A stretch of 64,000 nt of DNA from Gracilibacillus sp052246695 (GTDB taxonomy: Bacteria > Bacillota > Bacilli > Bacillales > Amphibacillaceae), in assembly GCA_052246695.1 (NCBI GenBank), contig JBQQCK010000012.1; one strand, written 5' to 3'. Below the pieces are notes generated by a model that saw nothing but the letters and a program-made list of their open reading frames with translations, was not told the origin of the DNA and made no database searches. A program made the translations under genes and the position numbers. Every line of letters starts with the position of its first letter. Position 1 is the stretch's first letter. Below are positions 25,453 through 35,300 of this stretch, one piece after another.

Positions 25453-26292
25453 ATGACGTATAAACTTGGATTGATCGGTCATCCAATTGGTCATTCATTA
25501 TCACCATGGATTCATCAGCAATTTTTGGATTTGGCTGAGTTAAATGGGGAATATAAATTATATGAAGGGGATCGTGAGGCGCTACCTAGTGTTTTGAAAC
25601 ACTTAAAAGAAACTGGGATTGATGGTTTTAATGTGACGGTTCCATACAAACAGGTGATCGTCGATTATCTGGATGAAATTGATAACGATGCAGAGATTCT
25701 CAGTGCAGTTAATACGGTCATTAATAGGGATGGAAAGTGGAAAGGCTATAGTACAGATGGAGAAGGATATGTACGCTCCTTGAAGGAACCATATCCTACC
25801 CTTTTAAATAGTAAAACATCTGTGTTATTATTAGGTGCTGGTGGAGCGGCACGTGGTATATACAGAGCATTAAATGGTCAAGGTGTAGATACGGTTGATA
25901 TAGCCAATCGCTCCCAAGATAAAGCAGAAGACCTTTTGTCATTACGTCTCGATGAAGTTAAATCAAGTGTGCTTAGCTATCAGCAAGCAGAGGAACAGCT
26001 AGCGAAATATGATTTAATTGTGCAAACAACATCTGTCGGAATGAAACCGAATATAAAAGATCAAGTGATTCAGCTAGATAATATAAGTAAGGATGCGGTT
26101 GTAAGTGATATTGTATATCAGCCGATCATGACGCAATTGTTGCAAGATGCAAGTGGGCGAGGTGCGAATATACATCACGGACACGCGATGTTGTTATATC
26201 AGGGACAATTAGCATTTGAGAAGTGGACAGGGAAAAATCTAGATGTTGCACACTTAGTTAATAAATTGGAAAACAAATTAAGAGGTGAATAA
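25453..26292 (+). CDS. aroE: Shikimate dehydrogenase (NADP+)
   Basis: 279-residue enzyme reducing 3-dehydroshikimate to shikimate in aromatic amino acid synthesis. Substrate site: GHPIGHSLSPWIH and FNVTVPYKQ with the catalytic Lys (about residue 66). Cofactor site: LLGAGGAARGIYRAL (about 130) and ANRSQDKA. C-terminal YQGQLAFEKWTG is typical. GGAGAGGGG precedes ATG 25453. Overlaps yhbY. Confidence 0.96.
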   Translation: MTYKLGLIGHPIGHSLSPWIHQQFLDLAELNGEYKLYEGDREALPSVLKHLKETGIDGFNVTVPYKQVIVDYLDEIDNDAEILSAVNTVINRDGKWKGYSTDGEGYVRSLKEPYPTLLNSKTSVLLLGAGGAARGIYRALNGQGVDTVDIANRSQDKAEDLLSLRLDEVKSSVLSYQQAEEQLAKYDLIVQTTSVGMKPNIKDQVIQLDNISKDAVVSDIVYQPIMTQLLQDASGRGANIHHGHAMLLYQGQLAFEKWTGKNLDVAHLVNKLENKLRGE

Positions 26293-26293
26293 T

Positions 26294-26587
26294 TTGAAAT
26301 TAACCGGAAAACAGAAGCGCTTTTTACGCGCAGAAGCACACCATTTGAATCCGATCTTCCAGGTGGGTAAAGATGGTGTCAATGACAACATGATCAAACA
26401 AATCGGTGAGGCATTAGAGAAACGTGAATTAATCAAAGTCTCCGTTTTACAAAATTGTATGGAAGATAAAGACGATGTAGCAGAAGCGATCGCTGAAGGT
26501 ACAGAGGCTTATGTCGTTCAAATCATTGGAAATACGATTGTGTTATATAAAGAGTCAGCAGAAAATAAAAGTATAACTTTACCTTAA
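26294..26587 (+). CDS. yhbY: Ribosome assembly RNA-binding protein YhbY (YqeI)
   Basis: 97-residue CRM-domain protein associated with pre-50S/30S particles. Family core: LTGKQKRFLRAEAHHLNPIFQVGKDGVNDNM (GKxG RNA-binding loop). TTG 26294 fits both homologues and the AGAGGTG site; GTG 26285 in frame lies within that site. The start overlaps the end of aroE by under 10 bases or abuts it. Confidence 0.93.
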   Translation: MKLTGKQKRFLRAEAHHLNPIFQVGKDGVNDNMIKQIGEALEKRELIKVSVLQNCMEDKDDVAEAIAEGTEAYVVQIIGNTIVLYKESAENKSITLP

Positions 26588-26602
26588 AAGTAGGTGGGAA
26601 GT

Positions 26603-27166
26603 TTGAAACGAATCGGTCTGTTTGGTGGCACGTTTGATCCTCCTCATTATGGACATTTGCTGATGGCGGAGCAAGCATACCAGCAATTAGCTCTTGATGA
26701 GGTCTGGTTCATTCCGTCCTATCAGCCACCACATAAAGCAGAGGCCAAAACAACAGCAAAAGACCGTGTTGAAATGACGAAAGCGGCTGTTCATGGTCAT
26801 CCTGCATTCAATGTCAATACAATAGAAGTAGAACGAGAAGGAAAATCCTATACGTTAAATACGGTTCAAACATTGAAAGAACAATACCCTTCCTATCAAT
26901 TTTATTTTATTATCGGTGGTGACATGGTCGAATTTTTACCAAAATGGCACCAGATTGAGGAACTGATTGAATTAATAACCTTTGTTGGTGTTGATCGTCC
27001 AGGTTCTTCATCGAATACACCATATCCTGTAGAACAAGTAGAAATGCCGTTAATGGATATTTCATCAACCATGATACGGAAGCGCGTTAGCGAAAGACAA
27101 TCGATTCGATATTTAACGACACCAGAAGTAATCACAATTATTAATAAATACGAGTTATATTCATAA
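26603..27166 (+). CDS. nadD: Nicotinate-nucleotide adenylyltransferase
   Basis: 187-residue NAD biosynthesis enzyme, nicotinate mononucleotide + ATP to deamido-NAD. Nucleotidyltransferase motifs: GLFGGTFDPPHYGHL (HxGH) at the N-terminus and DISSTMIRKRV (ISSTxxR) at the C-terminus. TTG 26603 (MKRIGLFGG) has AGGTGGG a few bases upstream and matches homologue length; GTG 26594 in frame lies within that site. Confidence 0.95.
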   Translation: MKRIGLFGGTFDPPHYGHLLMAEQAYQQLALDEVWFIPSYQPPHKAEAKTTAKDRVEMTKAAVHGHPAFNVNTIEVEREGKSYTLNTVQTLKEQYPSYQFYFIIGGDMVEFLPKWHQIEELIELITFVGVDRPGSSSNTPYPVEQVEMPLMDISSTMIRKRVSERQSIRYLTTPEVITIINKYELYS

Positions 27167-27209
27167 AATGTAATAATCCTTTTTTCTAAAAAAAGGGAGA
27201 GTGGAAAAA

Positions 27210-27779
27210 ATGGAACGAAAAGAAGCACTTAAGATAGTAGAAAAGCAACTTACAAAGTCAAGGTACGACCACACAGTTCGTGTAATGGAAACAGCTTTAG
27301 AATTAGCCAAACATTATGGTGTCGATGAAAAAAAAGTAGAGATTGCTGCAATTTTTCATGATTATGCCAAGTATCGTCATCCTGAAGAAATGAAACGATG
27401 GATTATTGAAGAAAAATTGCCCCATGATCTTTTGGATTATCATCAAGAACTATGGCATGGTCCAGTCGGTTCTAAGATGATTGAGAGAGAAGTTGGTATT
27501 GATGATCCAGAAATACAAAGTGCAATTTATTGGCATACTACAGGTAAACGGTATATGACACTTATGGACAAAGTGATTTTTATTGCAGATTATATTGAAC
27601 CAGGTCGTGATTTTCCTGGCGTTGAAGAAGTAAGGGCAATTGTTTTTGAAAATATTCATCAGGCATGCTGGATGGCAGCACGTAATACGATTAGTTTTTT
27701 GATGAGTAAAAACCAACCGATTTATCCAGATACATTTCAATTATATAATGAAAATATAGGGAGGAACATGAATGGATAA
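27210..27779 (+). CDS. yqeK: Symmetrical bis(5'-nucleosyl)-tetraphosphatase YqeK
   Basis: 189-residue HD-domain hydrolase that cleaves Ap4A to two ADP. HD signature AIFHDYAKYRH (about residue 48) with further metal ligands in HGPVGSKM and HTTGK, and DYIEPGRDFPGV. ATG 27210 aligns with B. subtilis YqeK and is preceded by GGGAG; GTG 27201 is an in-frame alternative. Overlaps rsfS by 8 bases. Confidence 0.95.
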   Translation: MERKEALKIVEKQLTKSRYDHTVRVMETALELAKHYGVDEKKVEIAAIFHDYAKYRHPEEMKRWIIEEKLPHDLLDYHQELWHGPVGSKMIEREVGIDDPEIQSAIYWHTTGKRYMTLMDKVIFIADYIEPGRDFPGVEEVRAIVFENIHQACWMAARNTISFLMSKNQPIYPDTFQLYNENIGRNMNG

Positions 27780-28116
27780 TAAACAATTAGTAGAATTAAT
27801 AGCAAAAGCGTGTGATGACAAGCGAGCAGAGGATATCATTTTATTAGACATGCAGAATGTTTCGTTAATTGCAGATTATTTTCTAATCTGCGAGGGGACC
27901 AACGAACGCCAAGTCCAAGCAATCGCACGTGAAGTCAAAGATATTGCAGAAGATCAAAATATTGATGTGAAACGAATGGAAGGATTCGATCAGGCAAGAT
28001 GGGTATTAGTCGATCTTGGAGATCTTGTTTGTCACGTTTTTCACCGTGATGAGCGCGGGTATTATAATTTAGAAAAACTATGGGGAGATGCTCCTCAACT
28101 CGAAGTGAAAATATAA
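27772..28116 (+). CDS. rsfS: Ribosome silencing factor RsfS
   Basis: 114-residue Iojap/DUF143 protein that binds uL14 and blocks 30S-50S joining in starvation. Core MQNVSLIADYFLICEGTNERQVQAIA and the late DLGDLVCHVFHRDERGYYNLEKLW are diagnostic. GGGAGG site and overlap with yqeK; the next gene starts one base after its stop. Confidence 0.96.
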   Translation: MDNKQLVELIAKACDDKRAEDIILLDMQNVSLIADYFLICEGTNERQVQAIAREVKDIAEDQNIDVKRMEGFDQARWVLVDLGDLVCHVFHRDERGYYNLEKLWGDAPQLEVKI

Positions 28117-28117
28117 A

Positions 28118-28843
28118 ATGGCTTATTCCCAATTAGCATATATTTATGATGTCTTGATGGATGATGCACCATATGATCAATGGCAGTCATTCGTTGAACA
28201 TTTTTGTAAGCAAGGCAAGTTACTTGATCTCGGCTGTGGGACGGGCAGACTGAGCCATCAATTTGCATTGGCCGGTTATTCAGTAACAGGCGTTGATTTT
28301 TCTGAAGATATGCTTGCTTACGCTCAAGCCAATACATCTGACATCCGATATATTCAACAAGATATTCGTGAATTAGAAGGATTGACTGGATTTGATATCG
28401 TCGTCAGCCTGTGTGATGTGATTAACTATATTACAACGGAAGAAGATCTCGAAAAAGTATTCACTAACGTATGGAATAGTCTTACCGGTGAAGGTCTATT
28501 TATATTCGATGTTCATAGTCTCCGTCATTTTAATGAAAATATGGCCGGTCAAACCTTCGCCGAGATTTACGATGATATTTCTTATCTATGGTTCTGTGAG
28601 GCTGGAGGAACAAAGGGAAGTGTCGAACACGATCTTACCTTTTTCCTTTTGGATGAAGAAACTGGTCAATACGAGCGCTTTGATGAACAACATATCCAGC
28701 GTACTTTTGCTGTTGAAACATACTTGAATCTTCTAGCTAAAGCGGGATTTCAATCCGTGACAGTTCATGGTGATTTTTCAATCGAAGAATCAGAAGAACC
28801 TGAAGAGAAACAGCGCATCTTTTTTGTATGTCGAAAGAGATAA
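28118..28843 (+). CDS. yqeM: YqeM-type class I SAM-dependent methyltransferase
   Basis: 241-residue methyltransferase, last gene of the operon. SAM-binding LDLGCGTGRLSHQFA (about residue 35) and the acidic VDFSEDMLAYA. The N-terminal YIYDVLMDDAPYDQW matches YqeM. Substrate unknown. In B. subtilis comER/comEA follow yqeM; here a terminator and a tandem repeat follow instead. Confidence 0.9.
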   Translation: MAYSQLAYIYDVLMDDAPYDQWQSFVEHFCKQGKLLDLGCGTGRLSHQFALAGYSVTGVDFSEDMLAYAQANTSDIRYIQQDIRELEGLTGFDIVVSLCDVINYITTEEDLEKVFTNVWNSLTGEGLFIFDVHSLRHFNENMAGQTFAEIYDDISYLWFCEAGGTKGSVEHDLTFFLLDEETGQYERFDEQHIQRTFAVETYLNLLAKAGFQSVTVHGDFSIEESEEPEEKQRIFFVCRKR

Positions 28844-28868
28844 GTCTCATATGGCTTATCTCTTTTTT
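28836..28868 (+). terminator. Terminator of the yqeG-yqeM operon
   Basis: agagataag / cttatctct stem, 11-base loop, six T. Confidence 0.88.
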
Positions 28869-28889
28869 GATTTAATCAACAAATACACT

Positions 28890-29215
28890 TCTAAACGACG
28901 TAAGGAGGTAAAAATCAGTGTGTGAGGTCGAATAGAAGAGTTCTACACGACGTTAGGAGGTAAAATTCAGTGCGTAAGGTCGAATAGAAGAGTCTAATCG
29001 ACGTAAGGAGGTGAAAATCAGTGCGTAAGGTCGAATAGAAGAGCTCTAAACGACGTAAGGAGGTGAAAATCAGTGCGTAAGGTCGGATAGAAGAGTCTAA
29101 TCGACGTAAGGAGGTGAAAATCAGTAAGTGAGGTCGAATAGAAGAGTTCTAATCGACGTTAGCATGTAAGAATCAAAGCGAAAGGTCGAATAGAAAAGTA
29201 CTAATCAACGATTAG
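28890..29215 (+). repeat. Tandem array of 51-52 bp units
   Basis: About six head-to-tail copies. The cgacg marker recurs at 28896, 28948, 28999, 29051, 29102, 29154 and (as caacg) 29206, i.e. alternating 51 and 52 bases. Each unit contains ggaggtgaaaatcagtg (like a ribosome binding site plus GTG) and aggtcgaatagaagag. The last unit is degenerate. No long open frame runs through. No unique spacers, so it is not a CRISPR array. Confidence 0.9.
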
Positions 29216-29309
29216 ATAAAAGAACCCCTCTCTATTAAAGCGTATATATTTCCAAAAACAGTCAACTTCTGCTATATTATAAGTGATCATTTTTAAGAGG
29301 AGTGATTGT

Positions 29310-30230
29310 ATGATGCTAAAGGAGAGGAAAAAACCACTAGAATTACAACTGTATGATGTATTGTCAAAACGAAAAGAGTTATCTAACGCAGAAAGGAAAA
29401 AATATCAAAGACTTAGACGTGGGTATGAAGGTGAGTGTGTATTTGATTCTTTTGTAGATGCTCAAACTGGATCTTTCTATGTGCTTCATGATCTGCAATT
29501 GATTTTTTATGAGAAGTTTTTCCAAATCGATTCCGTTATTATAACGAATAATACAATGTACATATTTGAAGTTAAAAATTATTTAGGAGAATATTACTTT
29601 AATAATGATGCATTGTGTATGGGCGAAAACATTGAAGTCGAAAACCCTATTCATCAAAGGAACCGATCGGAATCACTAGTACGCCGGTTCTTGCAATACC
29701 ACGGGTTTTCTTTAACTGTAAAAGCTTATATCATTTTCATGCACCCTCAATGTACAGTTTATCAAACTCCATCACATAAACAGATTTTATTCCGTTCAAA
29801 TCTTCAAAGCTTTCTTCAAAAACTTTCCACCAATTCTTATATTACTCAACAGGATATGCAACTATCAGAACTCCTACTATCTTCTCATGTCACCAAACAT
29901 CCATTCGAACAATTTCCAAGTTATCAAATCAAAGAATTGCGAAAAGGAATAATTTGTAAAGAATGTGAATCATTCTCCATATCGATAATTAATAAAACTG
30001 TATTTTGTCAGACATGTCAAAACAAAGAGTTAGTAGAACTCACCATTTTAAGACATATTAGGGAGTACCTTTTACTAACTTCTACTAACAAGGTAACGAC
30101 AAATGACATTTATCAATGGTGTGATAGAGCAGTTTCTGAAAAACGTATTATTCGTGTTTTGCATAAATATTATAAAAAGCAAAATGACCAGCGCCATACC
30201 TATTTTGAAAAATGTGATGGTGGAAATTGA
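29310..30230 (+). CDS. NERD-domain (nuclease-related) protein with zinc ribbon
   Basis: 306-residue protein. The N-terminal half has the nuclease-related domain: RRGYEGECVFDSF, then FFQIDSVIITNNTMYIFEVKNYLGEYYF with the D and ExK residues of a PD-(D/E)xK-type core. Near residue 225 a zinc ribbon appears as CKEC and CQTC, 17 residues apart, followed by a helical tail (YQWCDRAVSEKRIIRVLHKYY). ATG 29310 is preceded by AAGAGGAG. NERD proteins are of uncertain role, possibly DNA processing. It stands alone between the tandem array and the glycosidase gene. Confidence 0.82.
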   Translation: MMLKERKKPLELQLYDVLSKRKELSNAERKKYQRLRRGYEGECVFDSFVDAQTGSFYVLHDLQLIFYEKFFQIDSVIITNNTMYIFEVKNYLGEYYFNNDALCMGENIEVENPIHQRNRSESLVRRFLQYHGFSLTVKAYIIFMHPQCTVYQTPSHKQILFRSNLQSFLQKLSTNSYITQQDMQLSELLLSSHVTKHPFEQFPSYQIKELRKGIICKECESFSISIINKTVFCQTCQNKELVELTILRHIREYLLLTSTNKVTTNDIYQWCDRAVSEKRIIRVLHKYYKKQNDQRHTYFEKCDGGN

Positions 30231-30389
30231 AATGCAATTAAATTAGTGCATGTTTTCAGGTCGTGACAAAATTTAGTCAAAACCCTCAATGAACTCGTAT
30301 TACAGCTGAAAGAAGTAATGTAAACATCGTAAGTTAAGACCTTTTCTATCTGATTCATTGCCTTTTTCCATACCTTCTGCTAACCTTTT

Positions 30390-30403
30390 TGTAAACGTTG
30401 TCA
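30390..30403 (+). promoter_or_regulatory. cre site (CcpA operator)
   Basis: TGTAAACGTTGTCA matches the cre consensus TGWAANCGNTNWCA at every position. It lies just upstream of the ribosome binding site of the glycosidase gene, so CcpA binding would block transcription when preferred sugars are present. Confidence 0.75.
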
Positions 30404-30420
30404 TAAAGGAGGCTTGCCAC

Positions 30421-32097
30421 GTGCAGTCAATATCATTAGGAAAGAAAGACCCTCGTATTAGGGAATATATTACACCCAAAAAAATTGTTTGGAAAACATC
30501 AGATCAATCATTTGAAAATGAGGAGTTATTAGTACAAGACAGAGATGCGCAAGTACTCATTACACCAGGAGAACCAGTCATTATAAGAAATGATGGGAGC
30601 ACTCCAGGAATTTTATTGGATTTCGGAATTGAACTTCATGGTGGAATCCAGTTAGCAATTTGGAATTGTGTTAAAAAAGGTGAGCTAGTTAAACAGGCTA
30701 AAGTTCGAGTTCGATTTGGTGAGTCTGCGATGGAAGCAATGAGTGATGTCGGAGGGGCGACTAATGCAACCAATGATCATGCAATAAGAGATCAAATAAT
30801 AGATATTAGTTTTTTAGGAATGAACGAAATAGGAAATACTGGTTTCCGTTTTGTACGCATTGATTTATTAGAAGAGGATTGCTGGATTCAAGTCAATACC
30901 ATTAAGGCAATATTTTATCATCGTGATTTACCTGTAAAAGGATCATTCAATTCAAGTGATCCATTATTGAATCAAATCTGGGATACCGGTGCTTATACAG
31001 TTTACCTAAATATGCAGGAATATATTTGGGACGGGATAAAACGAGACCGTATGGTGTGGATCGGTGATATGCACCCAGAAGTAGCAACAATCCAGGCAGC
31101 ATTCGGTTCGGAAGAAATTGTCCCACAAAGTATGGATTTTGTCAGAGATCGAACCCAATTGCCTGGTTGGATGAACACATTTCCCAGTTATTCGGCATGG
31201 TGGATGATCATTCAACATGATTGGTATATGTATACCGGTGATAAGAATTATTTAATAGAGCAAAAAGATTACCTAATCGCTTTGCTCGATCAAATGGGCA
31301 CACATATTAACGAAGATGGTACAAACACAATGCCTAACCCATTCCTTGACTGGCCAACTGTACATAATGAAAAAGGAGTAAACGCAGGGGTTCATGCTTT
31401 GTTTATACTCGCTATTGAAAAAACGACGTATTTAACTGAGATATTAGGTGAAACAGCAGCAACCGAACGAGGAAAATCTTATTTAGTGAAGTTAGCTAAC
31501 CACAAAACAAATCATGGCAACAGTAAGCAAGCCGCAGCACTTTTGGCTTTGAGTGGAAAAGAGCAACCGGAGCAAATCAATGATTTATTATCACAAGATG
31601 GTGCAAAAGGGGTATCTACCTTTTACGGGTATTATATTCTTCAAGCGAAAGCACAGGCAAACGATTTTACAGGAGCCCTTCAATTAATCAGAGAGTATTG
31701 GGGTGGTATGTTATCATTAGGAGCTACCACTTTTTGGGAAGATTTTAATATCGAATGGCTGGAAAATGCTGCCAAAATCGATCAACTAACACCAGAAGGG
31801 AAAATAGATGTACATGGAACATATGGAGATCATTGCTATGTAGGTTACCGTCACAGTCTTTGTCACGGTTGGGCATCAGGTCCAACAGCATGGCTCTCTC
31901 AGCACATATTAGGAATCAAGATCTTAGAACCAGGCTGTAAAGTGATTGAAATAAAACCATCACTAGGTGACCTTGAATGGGTGGAAGGTTCCTTTCCAAC
32001 ACCGTATGGTATTTTGAACGTAAAACATTATAAACAAAAAGATGGCTCGATTGAAACATCATATGAAGCACCAACTGAAATAGAAATTATAAACTGA
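30421..32097 (+). CDS. GH78-like alpha-L-rhamnosidase family protein
   Basis: 558-residue cytoplasmic glycoside hydrolase with no signal peptide. An N-terminal beta-sandwich (to about 180, with GIELHGGIQLAIW and GFRFVRIDLLEED) leads into an (alpha/alpha)6-barrel containing the acid-rich IWDGIKRDRMVWIGDMHPE segment expected in GH78 for the catalytic acids, TTFWEDFNIEW, then a C-terminal sandwich. GTG 30421 (MQSISLG) is chosen for its AAGGAGG site; an in-frame ATG at 30358 lies upstream of the cre site. There is no transporter or regulator beside it, so the sugar source is unclear; exact linkage specificity is not deduced. Confidence 0.82.
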   Translation: MQSISLGKKDPRIREYITPKKIVWKTSDQSFENEELLVQDRDAQVLITPGEPVIIRNDGSTPGILLDFGIELHGGIQLAIWNCVKKGELVKQAKVRVRFGESAMEAMSDVGGATNATNDHAIRDQIIDISFLGMNEIGNTGFRFVRIDLLEEDCWIQVNTIKAIFYHRDLPVKGSFNSSDPLLNQIWDTGAYTVYLNMQEYIWDGIKRDRMVWIGDMHPEVATIQAAFGSEEIVPQSMDFVRDRTQLPGWMNTFPSYSAWWMIIQHDWYMYTGDKNYLIEQKDYLIALLDQMGTHINEDGTNTMPNPFLDWPTVHNEKGVNAGVHALFILAIEKTTYLTEILGETAATERGKSYLVKLANHKTNHGNSKQAAALLALSGKEQPEQINDLLSQDGAKGVSTFYGYYILQAKAQANDFTGALQLIREYWGGMLSLGATTFWEDFNIEWLENAAKIDQLTPEGKIDVHGTYGDHCYVGYRHSLCHGWASGPTAWLSQHILGIKILEPGCKVIEIKPSLGDLEWVEGSFPTPYGILNVKHYKQKDGSIETSYEAPTEIEIIN

Positions 32098-32103
32098 AAA
32101 AAG

Positions 32104-32139
32104 CCAGCTCTTTTCCTTTTGTGGAGGAGCTGGTTTTAT
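32104..32139 (+). terminator. Terminator after glycosidase gene
   Basis: ccagctc / gagctgg stem, with inner pairing cctttt-gtgg-agg, then TTTTA. Confidence 0.75.
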
Positions 32140-32321
32140 AATGGATTTCAGGCAAAAAGTTTTTAGATATCATCTCTATTTGAAGACACTACCATTTAAT
32201 ATAATCCTAATTTTTTCCTTTATTTCTGGTATTTTATGTTAATATTAAAGAGTATTAATCAAAACAATGATAAAAAACAATTACATGAATAGTCTAATGA
32301 TAAGTTTAATAAGGAGAGGAT

Positions 32322-35300
32322 GTGAGTAATATTTCTACATCAGAACGAGAAAAAATTGTAGGACAAGAAATGGTAAAGCTTTTACATGAAGGATACATTA
32401 GCGAAAAAGAATTCATGAAAATTATGCAATCATACAAACAATATATCCATCATCAAGAGCAGAAAAAAGATGACGTGCAATATGGTGAGCTGCAGACCAT
32501 TACAAAGCCAAAACAGCAAACGGAAAAACAACAAGAGAACTCACAACAAGTAAAAACACAAGAATTGAATAATAAAGAAGTGAAGAAACCGAAAGTAAAA
32601 ACTGCTGAACAAATAAGAGAAAGAAACATTACATGGCTTTTAATACTTGGTGTAGCCTTTTTGCTGATTAGTGGATTAGTTGTGGCAACTAGTTCATGGG
32701 AACAAATGGGCGCCGTGTTGAAAGTAGTGACATTAGTTGGTGTATCGGCTTTTTTCTTGGCTTTAAGCGGTATATCGTCTTCCATTTTAAAAATCGAAAA
32801 AACTGCTTTTGCTTTCTTAACATTAGGAAGTTTATTGCTGCCGATCACTATTATAGCAATTGGATACTTTGGATTGTTTGGAAATTATTTAACCTTATCC
32901 GGTGAAGGGAAATATTTGCTTGGCGTGATTGGTACATTACTGCCATTGCCGTTATATGCTAGGAATGCGATCAAGAACAAATCGCGTTTATTTGTATGGA
33001 TATTTTTCTTGTTTATGTCTTTTTTTATTGGATTTACGATTGCAACGACGAAGGTTTCAGTTGATGTCTTTTATTTTCTCATTATGATCTATAATGCAGT
33101 TCTATTAGGTGGTTATCACCGTTACCGTCATCATCAAAAATTTCGTATCTTTATCAAAGAATTACCAGCATATGCACAACTAAATTTAGTTATTTCTACC
33201 TTATTAATGCTGTTCGTTTTTGATGAGGCATTGTTTTATAGCTTTAATGTTTTGTTGACAGCATTACTATATATGGCTATGGTATTTGTATATAACTCGA
33301 AGGCATATCAATTTATATTCTCTGCTTTATTTGCATATGGAGCTTACCAGTTAACAGAACATTCTTGGTTGATGTCGGTCGACTTATTTGTATACGGCTT
33401 GCTTGGTTCTAGTTATCTTGTCTTTGGTTATGTAGTAAAGAAGGATGCATATTTATCGAAAGTGTTTCATTATACTAGTGGTGTTATTTCATTATTTGCT
33501 TTTATTTATATAAGCTATCAGGGTTTACTCATAAGAGGGGAAAAGGATTCCTGGATTTTATTACTTGCCTATGTAACTATTGCTTGTTCTTACATTTACC
33601 TTTCTTATATTACAGAAAGACAAGTATTTCGTTGGTTAGCTCCGATTTTCCTTTTTACATGTGGATTGCAAATGTGGGATTTAAGTATCCAACCAATGAT
33701 AAATATTAGCGTACAACTATTTATGTTCCTTTTTGCCTGTGTATTGTTTATTTGGTTGGGGGTCCGAAACAAGCATCAATATCTACAAGCAATCCAAACG
33801 AGTACGTACTATATATCTATTACTGTGATGCTATTAGCTGTCATGTATGGATTGACAGTTGAGACATACATGGAAGTATCATTTATGTTTTTATTAATTG
33901 GATGTTTAGCATTGATCATGTCCACTTCACAACAAAATGTCGAAAAACAAGTTGGAGATTGGACGCATGCCATTAGTTGGTTTCTAGCTATTTATGTACT
34001 ATATCCCGAGATGGCGAACCATCTATCTATGTATCATGAATATTTAAATTGGCCATTCCACATGGCTATTGCAAGTTTACTTTTATTGGCTGTAAGTGTG
34101 ATCTGGAAAAGAGTAGGGAAATATGCATGGGAAGAGTCTGCCTTTTTTACTGGTCAGATAAGTTATTTAATGGCAGTTCTTCATCTATTGAACGTTTATA
34201 CAATAGACGAGATCTTTGTACGACCAGCTATAATCCTTGTAGGAATAGGTGTTTTTATTTGGCTGGTGCGACATACACGACTTGATTTTCTTTGGTCAGT
34301 GGTAGCTGTTATGACGTTTATTTTTTATTCGTCATTGCTTAGCACGTTTTCGATAGAAACATTTGAAGCGATCACATTGTTTCAATTATTTGCACCGATA
34401 TTGCTATTAGTGATCGATCTGTTTGCTGGAAAATTTGTGGAAGCTTTAAAACCTTATTTCTTTTGGCTTGCTCATATTGTTCAATTGTACGTCCTTAAGT
34501 CTGTTGTGTTAGATCAACTGTTTACCGAGTCCATTCATCCAATAGTTTTATTTGTTCCTTTCTTTGTTTATATTTATAGTGCTTTAATCAAAACAAAAGA
34601 ATGGGAAATAAAATTGTTTCTTTATTTATCGTTGACAATGGTACCTATTTTGTTAATAACAAATCTAGCTTATTATGATATTATGCCAGATATTACATTT
34701 GCGTACTGTTTAATGGGCGCAAGTGTCTTACTGGTCGGTTTATGGTTAATCGTACATTCTATTTGGAAAAGGAGAATGGAATGGTACATTATTCCATTCT
34801 CAAACGTGAGTCTGTTGATAGTTATTGTATTCCAACAAATGTCTATGTTACAAGATGTGATTCTGGTAGTATGCTTTATCATATTGAATCTATACTTACT
34901 ACACATGCGCAAGTGGTCGATTGTGGCAGTGCTCCCGTTAACATTATCGATATTAATGTGGCAACAACAACGTTATGTAGTAGATGATATTGCTTTATTG
35001 CTTGTAAGTATCGGCTGTTTCTTTGTTTTGCTACTTACAGGAAGGTTTTTATATAGCAGGATTATTAATAACACTCAGCAACAAAGATTGATTGATTGGT
35101 ATTCGCTAGTTGCGGTGATGTACGTGTGTTATTCATTAAACTTTATCGAAGTAGCGGATAATGTATGGATTCGTGTTATTCCATACTTGTTGTTAGCCTT
35201 TTGGTTATTTCTACAAATCAATCGTATTAACCAACACTTAATGCAGAAAGTGTTTATTACGATAGGAGCTCTTTGCTTCTTACCAGCTTATTATCTTGTT

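Noticed and set aside
28890..29215. CRISPR array
   Set aside because: Repeats are head-to-tail with no unique spacers, are 51-52 bases long throughout, and no cas gene is in the window.
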